A stretch of 64,000 nt of DNA from Paenarthrobacter aurescens (GTDB taxonomy: Bacteria; Actinomycetota; Actinomycetes; Actinomycetales; Micrococcaceae). The DNA lies in assembly GCF_041549525.1 (NCBI RefSeq), contig NZ_CP157456.1:2604001-2668000 (forward strand), given 5' to 3'. The position numbers and the translations under genes were made by a program. The notes under the pieces are model-generated. The model searched no databases and was not told the DNA's origin. It was given only the letters and a program-made list of their open reading frames with translations. Shown piece after piece: positions 37,999 through 49,100 of the stretch (positions within the stretch are counted from its first letter, which is position 1; each line of letters opens with the position of its first letter).

Positions 37999-39072
37999 TT
38001 ATTCGCCGATTGCGTCCAGCCGCGCCTGCTCGTCCGCTTCAATGGCAGACTGGATCACCGGCTCCAAGTCGCCATTCATCACGGCGTCAAGGTTGTAAGC
38101 CTTGTAACCGGTGCGGTGATCGGCGATGCGGTTCTCCGGGAAGTTGTACGTGCGGATGCGCTCCGAACGGTCCATGGTGCGGATCTGTGACTTGCGCTGT
38201 TCGGAGTTGGCGGCGTCGATCTGTTCCTGCTGGTGGGCAAGGAGACGGGCGCGGAGAACGCGCATACCGGCTTCACGGTTCTGCAACTGCGACTTTTCAT
38301 TCTGCATGGCCACAACAATGCCCGTGGGCAAGTGGGTAATGCGAACAGCAGAGTCAGTGGTGTTCACAGACTGTCCACCCGGACCTGATGAACGGTAAAC
38401 GTCGATCTTGAGGTCATTTTGGTTGATTTCAAGCTCTTCGGGCTCATCAACTTCGGGAAGCACCAGCACGCCGGCGGCCGAGGTGTGGATGCGGCCCTGG
38501 GATTCCGTGACAGGCACACGCTGGACGCGGTGGACGCCGCCCTCGAACTTCAAACGGGCAAATACGCCCTGTGCGGGGTCATTGGAGTTGCCCTTGATGG
38601 CCACTGCAACATCCTTGTATCCACCAAGATCAGATTCTGTGGCGGAGATCATCTCGGTCTTCCAACCACGCGATTCGGCGTAACGCATGTACATCCGCAA
38701 AAGGTCACCGGCGAACAACGCAGCTTCGTCGCCGCCTTCGCCGCCCTTCACTTCAAGGATCACGTTGCGGGCGTCATCAGGATCACGCGGAATCAGAAGG
38801 CGACGCAGCCGCTCCTGGGCCGCAGGGATCTGCTCCTCCAGCTGCACAACCTCAGCTGCGAATTCGGGATCTTCGTCTGCCATCTCCTTGGCAGCTTCCA
38901 GGTCATCGTTGAGCCCGCGCCACTTGTTGTACGCCTCCACAATTCCTTGAAGCTGAGCCGAACGCCGGCCCAACTTCCTGGCAGCAGACTGATCGGCATA
39001 AACAGCAGGATCACTGAGCTGCGCCTGAATTGCAGCATGCTCATCAAGCAATCCCTGTACGGACTCAAACAT
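37999..39072 (-). CDS. prfA: Peptide chain release factor 1
   Basis: 357 residues, terminating at UAA and UAG. The GGQ motif is in [19 protein letters not shown], and the UAG/UAA-recognising PVT tripeptide is in [27 protein letters not shown] is the family core. The ATG at 39072 is chosen for AGAGG seven bases upstream; a TTG at 39078 is the alternative. It is downstream of rho, with a large palindrome between them. Confidence 0.97.
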   Translation of the reverse strand: MFESVQGLLDEHAAIQAQLSDPAVYADQSAARKLGRRSAQLQGIVEAYNKWRGLNDDLEAAKEMADEDPEFAAEVVQLEEQIPAAQERLRRLLIPRDPDDARNVILEVKGGEGGDEAALFAGDLLRMYMRYAESRGWKTEMISATESDLGGYKDVAVAIKGNSNDPAQGVFARLKFEGGVHRVQRVPVTESQGRIHTSAAGVLVLPEVDEPEELEINQNDLKIDVYRSSGPGGQSVNTTDSAVRITHLPTGIVVAMQNEKSQLQNREAGMRVLRARLLAHQQEQIDAANSEQRKSQIRTMDRSERIRTYNFPENRIADHRTGYKAYNLDAVMNGDLEPVIQSAIEADEQARLDAIGE

Positions 39073-39198
39073 TTTCAAACCTCTTTCGACTCGCAGACAA
39101 GTCTAGTTGCGACGATTGGTGACTTAACGACCAACCGCTCAAATAAGCCGGCCAGCGAAGGTGACGGTAACGCTCAAGGTGACCTGACCGCCGTCATG

Positions 39199-39300
39199 TA
39201 ATTTTGCCGGCCCGGGAGTGGCATCGGGCCTGTCGTAGCGTTGCTGCCGACGTACGCAGTACGTCAGCAGCAACGCGAAGGGGCGGGGCCGGCAAAATTA
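39199..39300. repeat. Nested palindromic element between rho and prfA
   Basis: Outer 15-bp perfect inverted repeats (TAATTTTGCCGGCCC, 39199-39213, and its complement 39286-39300) enclose an inner hairpin with 18-bp arms (39238-39255 and 39259-39276) and a 3-base loop. On the minus transcript the single inner mismatch becomes a G-U pair. It can act as the rho terminator. Its form resembles a small mobile palindromic element; copies elsewhere in the genome are needed to tell. Confidence 0.75.
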
Positions 39301-39325
39301 CTCGACGGCCCCACCCCAGATAACG

Positions 39326-41488
<2,163 letters not shown>

Positions 41489-41793
41489 GAAGGATCCTTC
41501 CCCCTCGACGGCGTCCAGAGCGAGAGCTGGACGCGATGATTTGTTCTGGGCTGCAGTTCAGATCTGCAGCCGGTGATTTGGGCCGTGCCTGATGGATTGT
41601 GGCCAACAGGGCCGGATACTGATCGTCATCACTGGATCCAGTTGCCCGGACAGCCGGCGTAGCTTTCAGGGAACAGAGTGTTTTCTGCGGCACCTGAGAC
41701 AGGCCGGAAAGAGACGACACCACCAACGTTGGCACAGTTGACGAAAGGTACGGCGAAACACCGAGATCCAAAATCAGGGAACTGCCCGCGGCT
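41489..41793 (-). promoter_or_regulatory. Structured rho leader / thrB-rho intergenic region
   Basis: 305 bases with no supported gene. In the rho transcript a perfect GCTGCAG/CTGCAGC hairpin (41550-41570, 7-base loop) is followed by a GCGTCCAG/CTGGACGC hairpin (41511-41534, 8-base loop), then GAAGGATCCTTC next to the GTG start. This suggests leader-mediated control of rho, possibly by its own product as in other bacteria. No confident promoter or thrB terminator was found. Confidence 0.45.
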
Positions 41794-42768
41794 TTACCGG
41801 CGGTGCACTTCCACTCTAGCACCTTGAACGTCTACAGCCAGCGTCATCACGCGCCAACCCACTTCGGGTGTGTTGTCCGAGGTGAATGCCTCGATGAATT
41901 CAACAACGGCTGCGGCTTGGTCCGCACCATTTGCCAGCACCATCACCGTAGGCCCGGCACCGGAGACAACAGCAGCATGGCCTGCGCTCCGCAATGCCGC
42001 GAGGAGGTCTGCGCTGGGACGCATGGCCTGTGCCCGGTAGCTCTGGTGGAGATAGTCTTCCGTGCCGGGAAGCAGCAGGGCGGGATTGGCAGTGAGCGCG
42101 TGAATCAACAGCGCCGCACGTCCGGAATTCATTGCAGCGGCATGGTGGCCAACTGAAGCCGGCAGCAGTCCACGCGCGGTCTCAGTGGCAAGTTCGTAAT
42201 CCGGTACCGCCACTACCGGGATGACAGATGATGCGACGTCCGCACGCGTACTGCTGTACTGCTCGCTGTCCTGCCATGACAGCGCCAGTCCGCCGAAAAT
42301 AGCGGGAGCCACGTTGTCCGGGTGCCCTTCAATCTCGCTGGTCAACTGCAGGATCCAGTCACGGTCCTGCCGGGACTCCTCCGGGACCAGTGCATTGGCG
42401 GCGGAGACGGCAGCAACTACTGCTGACGCCGAAGACCCCAGTCCCCTACCATGCGGGTTGACGTTGTCCGCAATGATTTTCAGGCCGGACCGCTGGAAGC
42501 CAAGGCGTTCCAGGGCGAGATCGATAGCGCGCACCACCAAGTGACTGGCGTCGCGCGGAAGGGTGTCCGCGCCCTCACCGGAGAGCTCGAATTCGAGCTC
42601 TCCGGTGTTGTGGGTTTCCACCGTCAAGGTGTCGTATATGGATAAAGCCAAGCCGAGGCTGTCGTAACCGGGGCCCAGGTTGGCACTTGTACCAGGGACC
42701 TTGACGGTCAGCCGCTGGCCTGCCGCGACGAGTGCACGATCGGTCGCGGTGGGCTGCGTTGATTCCAC
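41794..42768 (-). CDS. thrB: Homoserine kinase
   Basis: 324 residues of the GHMP kinase family; phosphorylates homoserine on the way to threonine. Motifs are VKVPGTSANLGPGYDSLGLA, the ATP loop PHGRGLGSSASAVVAAV and the C-terminal AAVVSGAGPTVMVLA. The GTG at 42768 follows the thrC TAA by two bases, which sets the start; a longer upstream frame overlaps thrC. Last gene of the argS-lysA-hom-thrC-thrB operon. Confidence 0.96.
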   Translation of the reverse strand: MESTQPTATDRALVAAGQRLTVKVPGTSANLGPGYDSLGLALSIYDTLTVETHNTGELEFELSGEGADTLPRDASHLVVRAIDLALERLGFQRSGLKIIADNVNPHGRGLGSSASAVVAAVSAANALVPEESRQDRDWILQLTSEIEGHPDNVAPAIFGGLALSWQDSEQYSSTRADVASSVIPVVAVPDYELATETARGLLPASVGHHAAAMNSGRAALLIHALTANPALLLPGTEDYLHQSYRAQAMRPSADLLAALRSAGHAAVVSGAGPTVMVLANGADQAAAVVEFIEAFTSDNTPEVGWRVMTLAVDVQGARVEVHRR

Positions 42769-42770
42769 TC

Positions 42771-43874
42771 TTAGTTTTCTTCCAGTCCCAGTTCTGCGGC
42801 AACGGTGACGACGTCGTTCGGTACCTTTACCGGCTGGACATCGCTGCCGTCTTCTGTACGGAGGGCCCACTGCGGGTCCTTGAGTCCGTGACCGGTGACG
42901 GTGATAACGATTGTCTTGCCCGACGGTACTTCGCCTGCAGCGTGCTTCTTGATCAAGCCAGCAACACCGGCAGCGGAGCCGGGTTCGACGAAAACGCCTT
43001 CCTTGGCGGACAACCAGCGGTGGGCATCGAGAATCTCTTCATCAGTAACAGCCTCGATCAAACCGCCCGATTCGTCACGGGCGGCAACTGCCGTCTCCCA
43101 GGAGGCCGGGTTGCCGATGCGGATGGCCGTAGCGATCGTGTCAGGCTCAGTGATGGGGTGGCCGGCAACGAACGGGGCGGCACCTGCAGCTTGGAAGCCC
43201 CACATGACCGGCGTCTTGGTGGATACTGCCGGAAGCGTTCCGTTGGCGGTCTCGAAAGGCGCGGAGTACTCCTTGTAGCCCTTCCAGTAGGCGGTGATGT
43301 TGCCGGCGTTACCCACGGGCAATACGTGGATATCAGGTGCGTCACCCAAGCTGTCCACAACTTCGAAGGCACCGGTCTTCTGGCCCTGGATACGAGCCGG
43401 GTTGACGGAGTTAACCAGGAACACCGGGTAGGCCTCGCCAAGTTTCCGGGCGATGTCCAGGCAGTTATCAAAGTTGCCGTCAACCTGGAGCAGCGTGGCG
43501 CCGTGGGCAATGGCCTGGCTCAGCTTACCCATGGAGATTTTGCCCTCCGGCACCAGCACTGCACACTTGAGGCCGGCGGCGGTTGCATAGGCTGCAGCCG
43601 AAGCAGAGGTGTTGCCCGTAGAGGCACAAACTACGGCCTTGGCACCGGCCTCCACAGCAGCCGTCATGGCCATGGTCATGCCACGGTCCTTGAACGAACC
43701 CGTGGGGTTCATCCCTTCGACCTTCAGGTAGACCTCAGACCCCGTCAGCTCGGAAAGCTTCTGCGCGTGGACGAGCGGCGTGCCGCCCTCGCCGAGGGTG
43801 ATGACCTTGGTGGCTTCCGTTACCGGCAAACGATCAGCGTATTCGCGGATTACTCCGCGCCATTGGTGAGCCAC
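42771..43874 (-). CDS. thrC: Threonine synthase
   Basis: 367 residues, a PLP fold type II enzyme converting phosphohomoserine to threonine. The PLP lysine is in [15 protein letters not shown], the phosphate loop is in [14 protein letters not shown], and [14 protein letters not shown] is the conserved glycine/serine loop. GTG start directly abuts the hom stop (TAAGTG). Confidence 0.97.
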   Translation of the reverse strand: MAHQWRGVIREYADRLPVTEATKVITLGEGGTPLVHAQKLSELTGSEVYLKVEGMNPTGSFKDRGMTMAMTAAVEAGAKAVVCASTGNTSASAAAYATAAGLKCAVLVPEGKISMGKLSQAIAHGATLLQVDGNFDNCLDIARKLGEAYPVFLVNSVNPARIQGQKTGAFEVVDSLGDAPDIHVLPVGNAGNITAYWKGYKEYSAPFETANGTLPAVSTKTPVMWGFQAAGAAPFVAGHPITEPDTIATAIRIGNPASWETAVAARDESGGLIEAVTDEEILDAHRWLSAKEGVFVEPGSAAGVAGLIKKHAAGEVPSGKTIVITVTGHGLKDPQWALRTEDGSDVQPVKVPNDVVTVAAELGLEEN

Positions 43875-45191
43875 TTAGACCCCTTCTACCCGCAGTACGG
43901 ATGTTACAGAATTGATGACGTCCAGGCCTTTGACGGCCTCGACGGTTGCCGCGAGTGCAGCTTCGGACGCACGGTGCGTCACGATTTTCAGCTCGGCTGA
44001 CTCAACGTTCGAGGCAGAGTCGCGGTGGATGGTTTGGCGCATGGTTTCGATTGAAACGCCGTTTTCCGCAAAGATGTGCGCAATCCGGGCCAGCACCCCG
44101 GCTTGGTCTGCGACGTCCAAGCCTATGTAGTAGCTCGTTGTGGAGGCATCGATGGCCAGTGCCGGAACGTGTCCCGTGGTGGTTTCCGTTCGGCCAGGGC
44201 CGCCCAGAACCAAACGCCGGGCTGCGGAAACGAGGTCGCCCAGCACCGCGGATGCGGTGGGCGTTCCGCCCGCGCCTTGTCCGTAGAACATCAGTTCACC
44301 GGCGTTCTCCGCCTCAATGAACACCGCGTTGAAGGCGCCGCGAACAGCAGCCAGCGGGTGTTCGCGCGGCAGGAGTGTGGGGTGAACCCGCACGGAAATA
44401 CCGCTGCCGTTCTCCGCTGACTCGATCTTCTCAGCGATGGCCAGCAGCTTGATCACAAAGCCGGCTTCCTTTGCCGAGGCGATGTCGGCAGCACTGACCT
44501 TGGTGATCCCTTCGCAATAGACATCGTCCAGCGAGAAGCGCGTGTGGAAGGACAAGGACGCAAGGATCGCTGCCTTCGCTGCGGCGTCGTGGCCTTCAAC
44601 ATCGGCGGTGGGGTCCGCTTCGGCGTAGCCCAGACGCTGTGCTTCAGCCAGGGCATCGGCGAACTGCGCGCCCGTGGTATCCATCTGATCGAGGATGAAA
44701 TTGGTGGTGCCGTTAACAATGCCCAGCACACGGGTGATGCGGTCTCCGGACAGGCTGTCGCGTATGGGGCGCAGGATGGGGATGGCCCCGGCGACGGCGG
44801 CCTCGTAGGAGAGCTGGACTCCGGCCTTGTCCGCCTCTTCGTAGAGCGTGGGCCCATCCTGTGCCAGGAGTGCCTTGTTTCCGGTGACAACGCATGCGCC
44901 GTTTTGGATGGCAGTGAGGATCAGGGACCTGGCCGGCTCGATCCCGCCCATGAGCTCGATGACCAGGTCCGCGTCCTTGACCAGGGTGTGCGCGTCAGTG
45001 GTGAACAGTTCCCGCGGCAGTTCGACGTCGCGCGGAGATTCGATGTTGCGTACGGCGATGCCGGAAAGTTCCAGGCGGGCGCCGCTGCGGGCAGCAAGGG
45101 CCTCGGCGTCGTCAATCAGAATCCGCGCAACCTGGGCCCCAACGTTGCCACAGCCCAGCAGGGCCACCTTCAAGGTTCGCACTTCAGACAT
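43875..45191 (-). CDS. hom: Homoserine dehydrogenase
   Basis: 438 residues. It reduces aspartate semialdehyde to homoserine. The Rossmann motif is LLGCGNVGAQVARIL, the catalytic region is GNKALLAQDGPTLYEEADKAGV and AVAGAIPILRPI, and the C-terminal ACT domain (VADQAGVLARIAHIFAENGVSIETM) predicts feedback control by threonine. It overlaps lysA by 8 bases. Confidence 0.97.
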   Translation of the reverse strand: MSEVRTLKVALLGCGNVGAQVARILIDDAEALAARSGARLELSGIAVRNIESPRDVELPRELFTTDAHTLVKDADLVIELMGGIEPARSLILTAIQNGACVVTGNKALLAQDGPTLYEEADKAGVQLSYEAAVAGAIPILRPIRDSLSGDRITRVLGIVNGTTNFILDQMDTTGAQFADALAEAQRLGYAEADPTADVEGHDAAAKAAILASLSFHTRFSLDDVYCEGITKVSAADIASAKEAGFVIKLLAIAEKIESAENGSGISVRVHPTLLPREHPLAAVRGAFNAVFIEAENAGELMFYGQGAGGTPTASAVLGDLVSAARRLVLGGPGRTETTTGHVPALAIDASTTSYYIGLDVADQAGVLARIAHIFAENGVSIETMRQTIHRDSASNVESAELKIVTHRASEAALAATVEAVKGLDVINSVTSVLRVEGV

Positions 45192-46656
45192 TCGCCACTC
45201 CCATGTCGCGGTTCAAGAGATCTTCTTCGGTTTCCCCGCGGACAATCAGCCGGGCGGCTCCGTCGCGCACAGCGACAACGCCAGGCCGGGCCAGGTAGTT
45301 GTAGTTGCTGGAGAGGGCCCAGCAGTAGGCGCCGGTACCCGGTACTGCGAGCAAATCACCGGCTGCCACATCCGCGGGCAGATATACATCTCTAACAACT
45401 ATGTCGCCGCTCTCGCAATGTTTGCCCACTACTCGGGACAGCTGCGGATCGGCGTCAGAGTCCCGCGAAGCCAAAATTGCCGAATAATCCGCGTCGTAAA
45501 GCACCGGGCGGGCGTTATCGCTCATTCCGCCGTCCACCGACACATAGCGTCGCGGATACGTAACGTTCTTCAGTCCCTCTTCACCTTCAGGGGCATCAAC
45601 GCGGACCGTTTTGAGGGTGCCCACTTCGTACAGGGTGAAGGTAGTGCTGCCCACAATCGCGCGTCCGGGTTCAATGGAGATACGCGGCGGTGTGATGTTC
45701 AGCTCAGCGCACGTGGAACGCACAACGGCGGCCATTGCCTGCGCGATCTCGGCTGGCGGCCGTGGGGTATCAACCGGGGTGTAGGCAATTCCGTAACCTC
45801 CACCGAGGTCAAGCTCTGGCATGACGATTGAGTACTTGGCTTGCATGGCGGCAAGGAAGCCCAAAAGCTTCTCCGCTGCCACAGCAAAGCCGTCCGGCTC
45901 GAAGATCTGCGAGCCGATGTGGCAATGGAGTCCCAGGAGTTCGATGCTGGGGTATGACGTTGCTGCAGCCACCGCTTCCTCGGCTGCGGACAGTCCGGCT
46001 TCATCAGTGGAGTCCTCAGCCATGGAAAGGCCAAACTTTTGGTCCTCATGTGCCGTAGCGATGAACTCGTGGGTGTGTGCGTGCACCCCAGGGGTCAGGC
46101 GCAGCATGACTTTGGCAACCTCGCCCCGGCCGGAGGCGATCTTGGCCACCCGCTCAAGTTCGTCGAGGCTGTCCACAACGATCCTGCCAAGCCCCATGTC
46201 CAGTGCGCGGTTGATCTCCGCATCTGATTTGTTGTTGCCATGCAGGCCCAGGTTGGAGCCATCAATCCCAGCGCGGGCGGCGACGGCGAGCTCGCCTCCG
46301 GAGCACGTATCCAGGCGCAGGCCCTCTTCTGCTACCCAGCTGGCCACTGCAGTGCACAGGAAGGACTTTCCTGCGTAGTAGACGTCCACTCCCCCGCAAA
46401 TGTCAGCGAAGGCAGCGTCGAAGGAGTCTTTGAACGCCCTTGCCCGGGCTCGAAAATCCGATTCGCTCATGACAAACAGCGGAGTTCCGAACTGTTTCTT
46501 GAGCTCACTGACGGACATACCGTCAACGGTGACTTCACCGGCGTCGTTTTTCCCGACGCCGGCAGCCCACATGGGTTCCTGCAGCGCGTTGAGGTCCGCC
46601 GGGACGCTCAACCATTCAGGAGCGAGCGGAGATGCGTGGTCAGCAGCTGTGTTCAT
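45184..46656 (-). CDS. lysA: Diaminopimelate decarboxylase
   Basis: 490 residues, the last step of lysine synthesis. The PLP lysine is in VDVYYAGKSFLCTAV, the phosphate-binding GGGYGI is in ELDLGGGYGIAY, and the C-terminal cysteine motif is GKHCESGDIVV. The ATG at 46656 lies four bases after the argS stop; a long upstream reading is antisense or out-of-frame argS. The N-terminal 45 residues before the barrel are longer than in E. coli, as in other actinobacteria. Confidence 0.96.
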   Translation of the reverse strand: MNTAADHASPLAPEWLSVPADLNALQEPMWAAGVGKNDAGEVTVDGMSVSELKKQFGTPLFVMSESDFRARARAFKDSFDAAFADICGGVDVYYAGKSFLCTAVASWVAEEGLRLDTCSGGELAVAARAGIDGSNLGLHGNNKSDAEINRALDMGLGRIVVDSLDELERVAKIASGRGEVAKVMLRLTPGVHAHTHEFIATAHEDQKFGLSMAEDSTDEAGLSAAEEAVAAATSYPSIELLGLHCHIGSQIFEPDGFAVAAEKLLGFLAAMQAKYSIVMPELDLGGGYGIAYTPVDTPRPPAEIAQAMAAVVRSTCAELNITPPRISIEPGRAIVGSTTFTLYEVGTLKTVRVDAPEGEEGLKNVTYPRRYVSVDGGMSDNARPVLYDADYSAILASRDSDADPQLSRVVGKHCESGDIVVRDVYLPADVAAGDLLAVPGTGAYCWALSSNYNYLARPGVVAVRDGAARLIVRGETEEDLLNRDMGVANV

Positions 46657-46660
46657 GGTC

Positions 46661-48325
46661 CTACATCCGTTCCGGCGCGGAAACGCCCAGCAGTTCAAGT
46701 CCGTTGGCCAGCACCTGGCTGGTGGCGTCGTTAAGCCAGAGGCGGCTGCGGTTGACGTCCAGGACGGGGTCATCACCCTGGGGCGATACCCGGCAGGCGT
46801 CATACCAGCGGTGATAGGCCCCTGCAATGACCTCCAAGTGGCGGGCAACACGGTGGGGTTCGCGGAGTTCTGCGGCCTTGGCCACAATGGACGGGTAACT
46901 CCCCAGGTAGGACAGCAACTCGTTTTCCGTGGCGTGGTCAAGAAGCGAGGCGTCGAAGGCATCCACGCCATCAACCTGACGCTCCACGCCTGCTTCGGCT
47001 GCATTGCGCGCCGTTCCGCGGGACCGTGCATGGGCGTACTGCACGTAGAACACAGGGTTCTCGTTGCTGTGCTTCTTCAGCAGCTCCGGGTCCAACGTCA
47101 ACGGCGAGTCGGCAGGGAACCGGGCAAGCGAGTACCGGACGGCATCTTTCCCAAGCCAGGAGATCAGGTCCTTGAGCTCGATGATGTTGCCGGCGCGCTT
47201 GGACAGCTTGGCACCATTGACGGACACCAGCTGGCCAATCAGGACTTCGATGTTGACCTCAGGGTCATCACCGGCGCAGGCCGCAATGGCCTTCAGGCGG
47301 TTGATGTACCCGTGGTGGTCAGCGCCGAGAAGGTAAATCTTCTCAGTAAATCCGCGGTCCTTCTTTGAAAGGTAGTACGCGGCGTCCGCAGCAAAGTATG
47401 TGGGCTCACCATTGGCGCGGATCATCACGCGGTCTTTGTCGTCGCCGAAGTCCGTGGTGCGCAACCAAACAGCACCGCCGTCGTCGAACACGTGACCCTG
47501 CTCGCGAAGGCGGGCCACGGCGGATTCGATCGCACCGGCGTCGTGCAGTTCCTTCTCCGAGAAGAAGACATCGAACTCCACGCCGAACTCAGCCAGGGTG
47601 GCTTTGATGTCCGCCATTTGGGCCTCATAGGCAGCAGCACGGATAACAGGGAGGGCCGCCTCGTCCGTCAGCTCACGGATTCCGGGATGGGCCTTGAGGA
47701 CTTCGTCGCCAAGTTCACGAATGTATTCACCCGGGTAGCCACCCTCCGGAACGCCACGGCCATGAAGACGGGAGAGGACGGAGTTGGCAAAAACGTTCAT
47801 CTGCGAGCCGGCGTCGTTGATGTAGTACTCAGCGGTGACGTCTGCACCGGAAGCGCGCAGGACCCGTGCGATCGCGTCGCCCAAGGCCGCCCAGCGGGTG
47901 TGCCCGATGTGCAGCGGGCCAGTGGGGTTCGCCGAAACGAACTCCATGTTAACAACCCGGCCGGCGAGCGCCTGGTTGGTGCCGTAACTGGCGCCGGCCT
48001 CGACAATGGCCTTGGCGAGGGCGCCCGCCGTGGCAGCATCCACAGTGATATTGAGGAAGCCGGGACCGGCAATTTCCACACCGGTAACACCGGGAATGCC
48101 TTGCAGGTGATTGCTGAGGATTCCGGCGAATTCGCGAGGATTCATGCCGGCCTGCTTGGAGAGCTGCAGGGCAATGTTGGTGGCCCAATCTCCATGATCC
48201 CGGTTCTTGGGTCGCTCCACTCGCACGGATTCAGGCACGGCAGATTCCGTCAAGGTGATTTCGCCGCTGGAGACGGCGTCCTTAAGGCAGGCGGATATGG
48301 CAGCAGAGAGTTCTTCGGGAGTCAC
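46661..48325 (-). CDS. argS: Arginyl-tRNA synthetase
   Basis: 554 residues, a class I synthetase. The N-terminal additional domain is followed by the HIGH motif in GPLHIGHTRWAALGDA, the KMSKS-equivalent loop GAKLSKRAGN and the anticodon-binding C-terminus with RVSPQGDDPVLDVNRSRLWL. Starts with GTG; a TAGGCT six bases upstream suggests a leaderless operon mRNA for argS-lysA-hom-thrC-thrB. The argS-lysA pairing is conserved in actinobacteria and in corynebacteria has been tied to arginine/lysine-responsive control. Confidence 0.96.
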   Translation of the reverse strand: MTPEELSAAISACLKDAVSSGEITLTESAVPESVRVERPKNRDHGDWATNIALQLSKQAGMNPREFAGILSNHLQGIPGVTGVEIAGPGFLNITVDAATAGALAKAIVEAGASYGTNQALAGRVVNMEFVSANPTGPLHIGHTRWAALGDAIARVLRASGADVTAEYYINDAGSQMNVFANSVLSRLHGRGVPEGGYPGEYIRELGDEVLKAHPGIRELTDEAALPVIRAAAYEAQMADIKATLAEFGVEFDVFFSEKELHDAGAIESAVARLREQGHVFDDGGAVWLRTTDFGDDKDRVMIRANGEPTYFAADAAYYLSKKDRGFTEKIYLLGADHHGYINRLKAIAACAGDDPEVNIEVLIGQLVSVNGAKLSKRAGNIIELKDLISWLGKDAVRYSLARFPADSPLTLDPELLKKHSNENPVFYVQYAHARSRGTARNAAEAGVERQVDGVDAFDASLLDHATENELLSYLGSYPSIVAKAAELREPHRVARHLEVIAGAYHRWYDACRVSPQGDDPVLDVNRSRLWLNDATSQVLANGLELLGVSAPERM

Positions 48326-48331
48326 GCTCCT

Positions 48332-48337
48332 AGCCTA
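48332..48337 (-). promoter_or_regulatory. Leaderless -10 element for the argS operon
   Basis: TAGGCT on the minus strand, six bases before the argS GTG. The intervening AGGAGC is too close to the GTG to act as a normal Shine-Dalgarno. Confidence 0.55.
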
Positions 48338-48518
48338 CCGGGGGCCCGCAAAGTCGCGGAATTGAGGGTCCCGTATGTGGATACTGCGAACTCAGGCAGT
48401 TCTCAGTTACCGCTTCCTGGCAGCACAGACTGAACCATTACGCTGATTTTGACGTTATGAACACGTAGGAGGTGGCCTCGTTGGCCATCCCGGTACTCCC
48501 AGCAATCCTGATGAAAAT

Positions 48519-48551
48519 GTCCATAGACCAATAAACGTCCATAGATCAATA
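48519..48551. repeat. Direct repeats upstream of the flavin redox cassette
   Basis: GTCCATAGACCAATA (48519-48533) and GTCCATAGATCAATA (48537-48551) differ by one base with an 18-bp period. They lie 50-80 bases before the lipoprotein gene and are candidates for a regulator-binding site. Confidence 0.5.
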
Positions 48552-48600
48552 CCGGCCCACCGAGACGTTCAGTGGACGTCCCAGTTGAAACGAGCAGAAC

Positions 48601-49095
48601 ATGACTACGCCACTCCGTAAGAGCCTCTACGTTGGTTTCGCCGGCCTCTCCATCATTGGAACAGCCGCTGCCTGCGCCCCCACAACTGAAGCCCCCACAA
48701 CCCGTACTCCGGCTACAGAGGATGGCGGACAGGCAGCCACCGGCAGCCCAACTTCTGCAGGCACGTCCTCGTCAGCGGCTGTCGCTTCCACCGGCGCGTC
48801 CACTTATAAGGACGGAACCTACAGCGCCGACGGCACGTACACCTCTCCCAATGGCCAGGAAAAAGTGGGCGTTGAACTGACGCTGGCTGCAGACAAGGTT
48901 TCTGCGGTGAACATCACGGTCCACCCTTCAAACCCCAATACCAAGAAGTTCCAGGGTGAGTTTGCCGGTGGCATCGCCGGGCAGATCGTTGGAAAGGACA
49001 TCGACGAACTCAACGTCTCCAAGGTGGCTGGATCGTCGCTGACGTCCGGCGGCTTCAACGAAGCCGTGGAACAGATCAAGTCCCAGGCCAAGTAG
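48601..49095 (+). CDS. FMN-binding-domain lipoprotein
   Basis: 164 residues. The first 25 are a signal peptide with a lipobox-like end (TAAAC, C25), then a Ser/Thr/Ala/Pro linker of about 40 residues, then an FMN-binding domain (GTYTSPNGQEKVGVELTLA, VSAVNITVHP, VGKDIDELNV). In typical ApbE targets the flavinylated motif is SGAT; here the equivalent site reads AGSS (143-146) followed by LTSGGFNEAVEQIK, so Ser146 would be the FMN-carrying residue. It precedes apbE by 5 bases. It should be a cell-surface electron carrier. Confidence 0.82.
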   Translation: MTTPLRKSLYVGFAGLSIIGTAAACAPTTEAPTTRTPATEDGGQAATGSPTSAGTSSSAAVASTGASTYKDGTYSADGTYTSPNGQEKVGVELTLAADKVSAVNITVHPSNPNTKKFQGEFAGGIAGQIVGKDIDELNVSKVAGSSLTSGGFNEAVEQIKSQAK

Positions 49096-49100
49096 GGGCC

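Noticed and set aside
38419..39201. A 260-codon plus-strand frame opposite prfA
   Set aside because: Shadow of prfA and it runs into the palindrome; no ribosome site or motif.
45184..47031. A longer lysA reading starting at 47031
   Set aside because: The first 125 residues are argS sequence read in another frame; the ATG at 46656 with a 4-base gap to argS is the real start.
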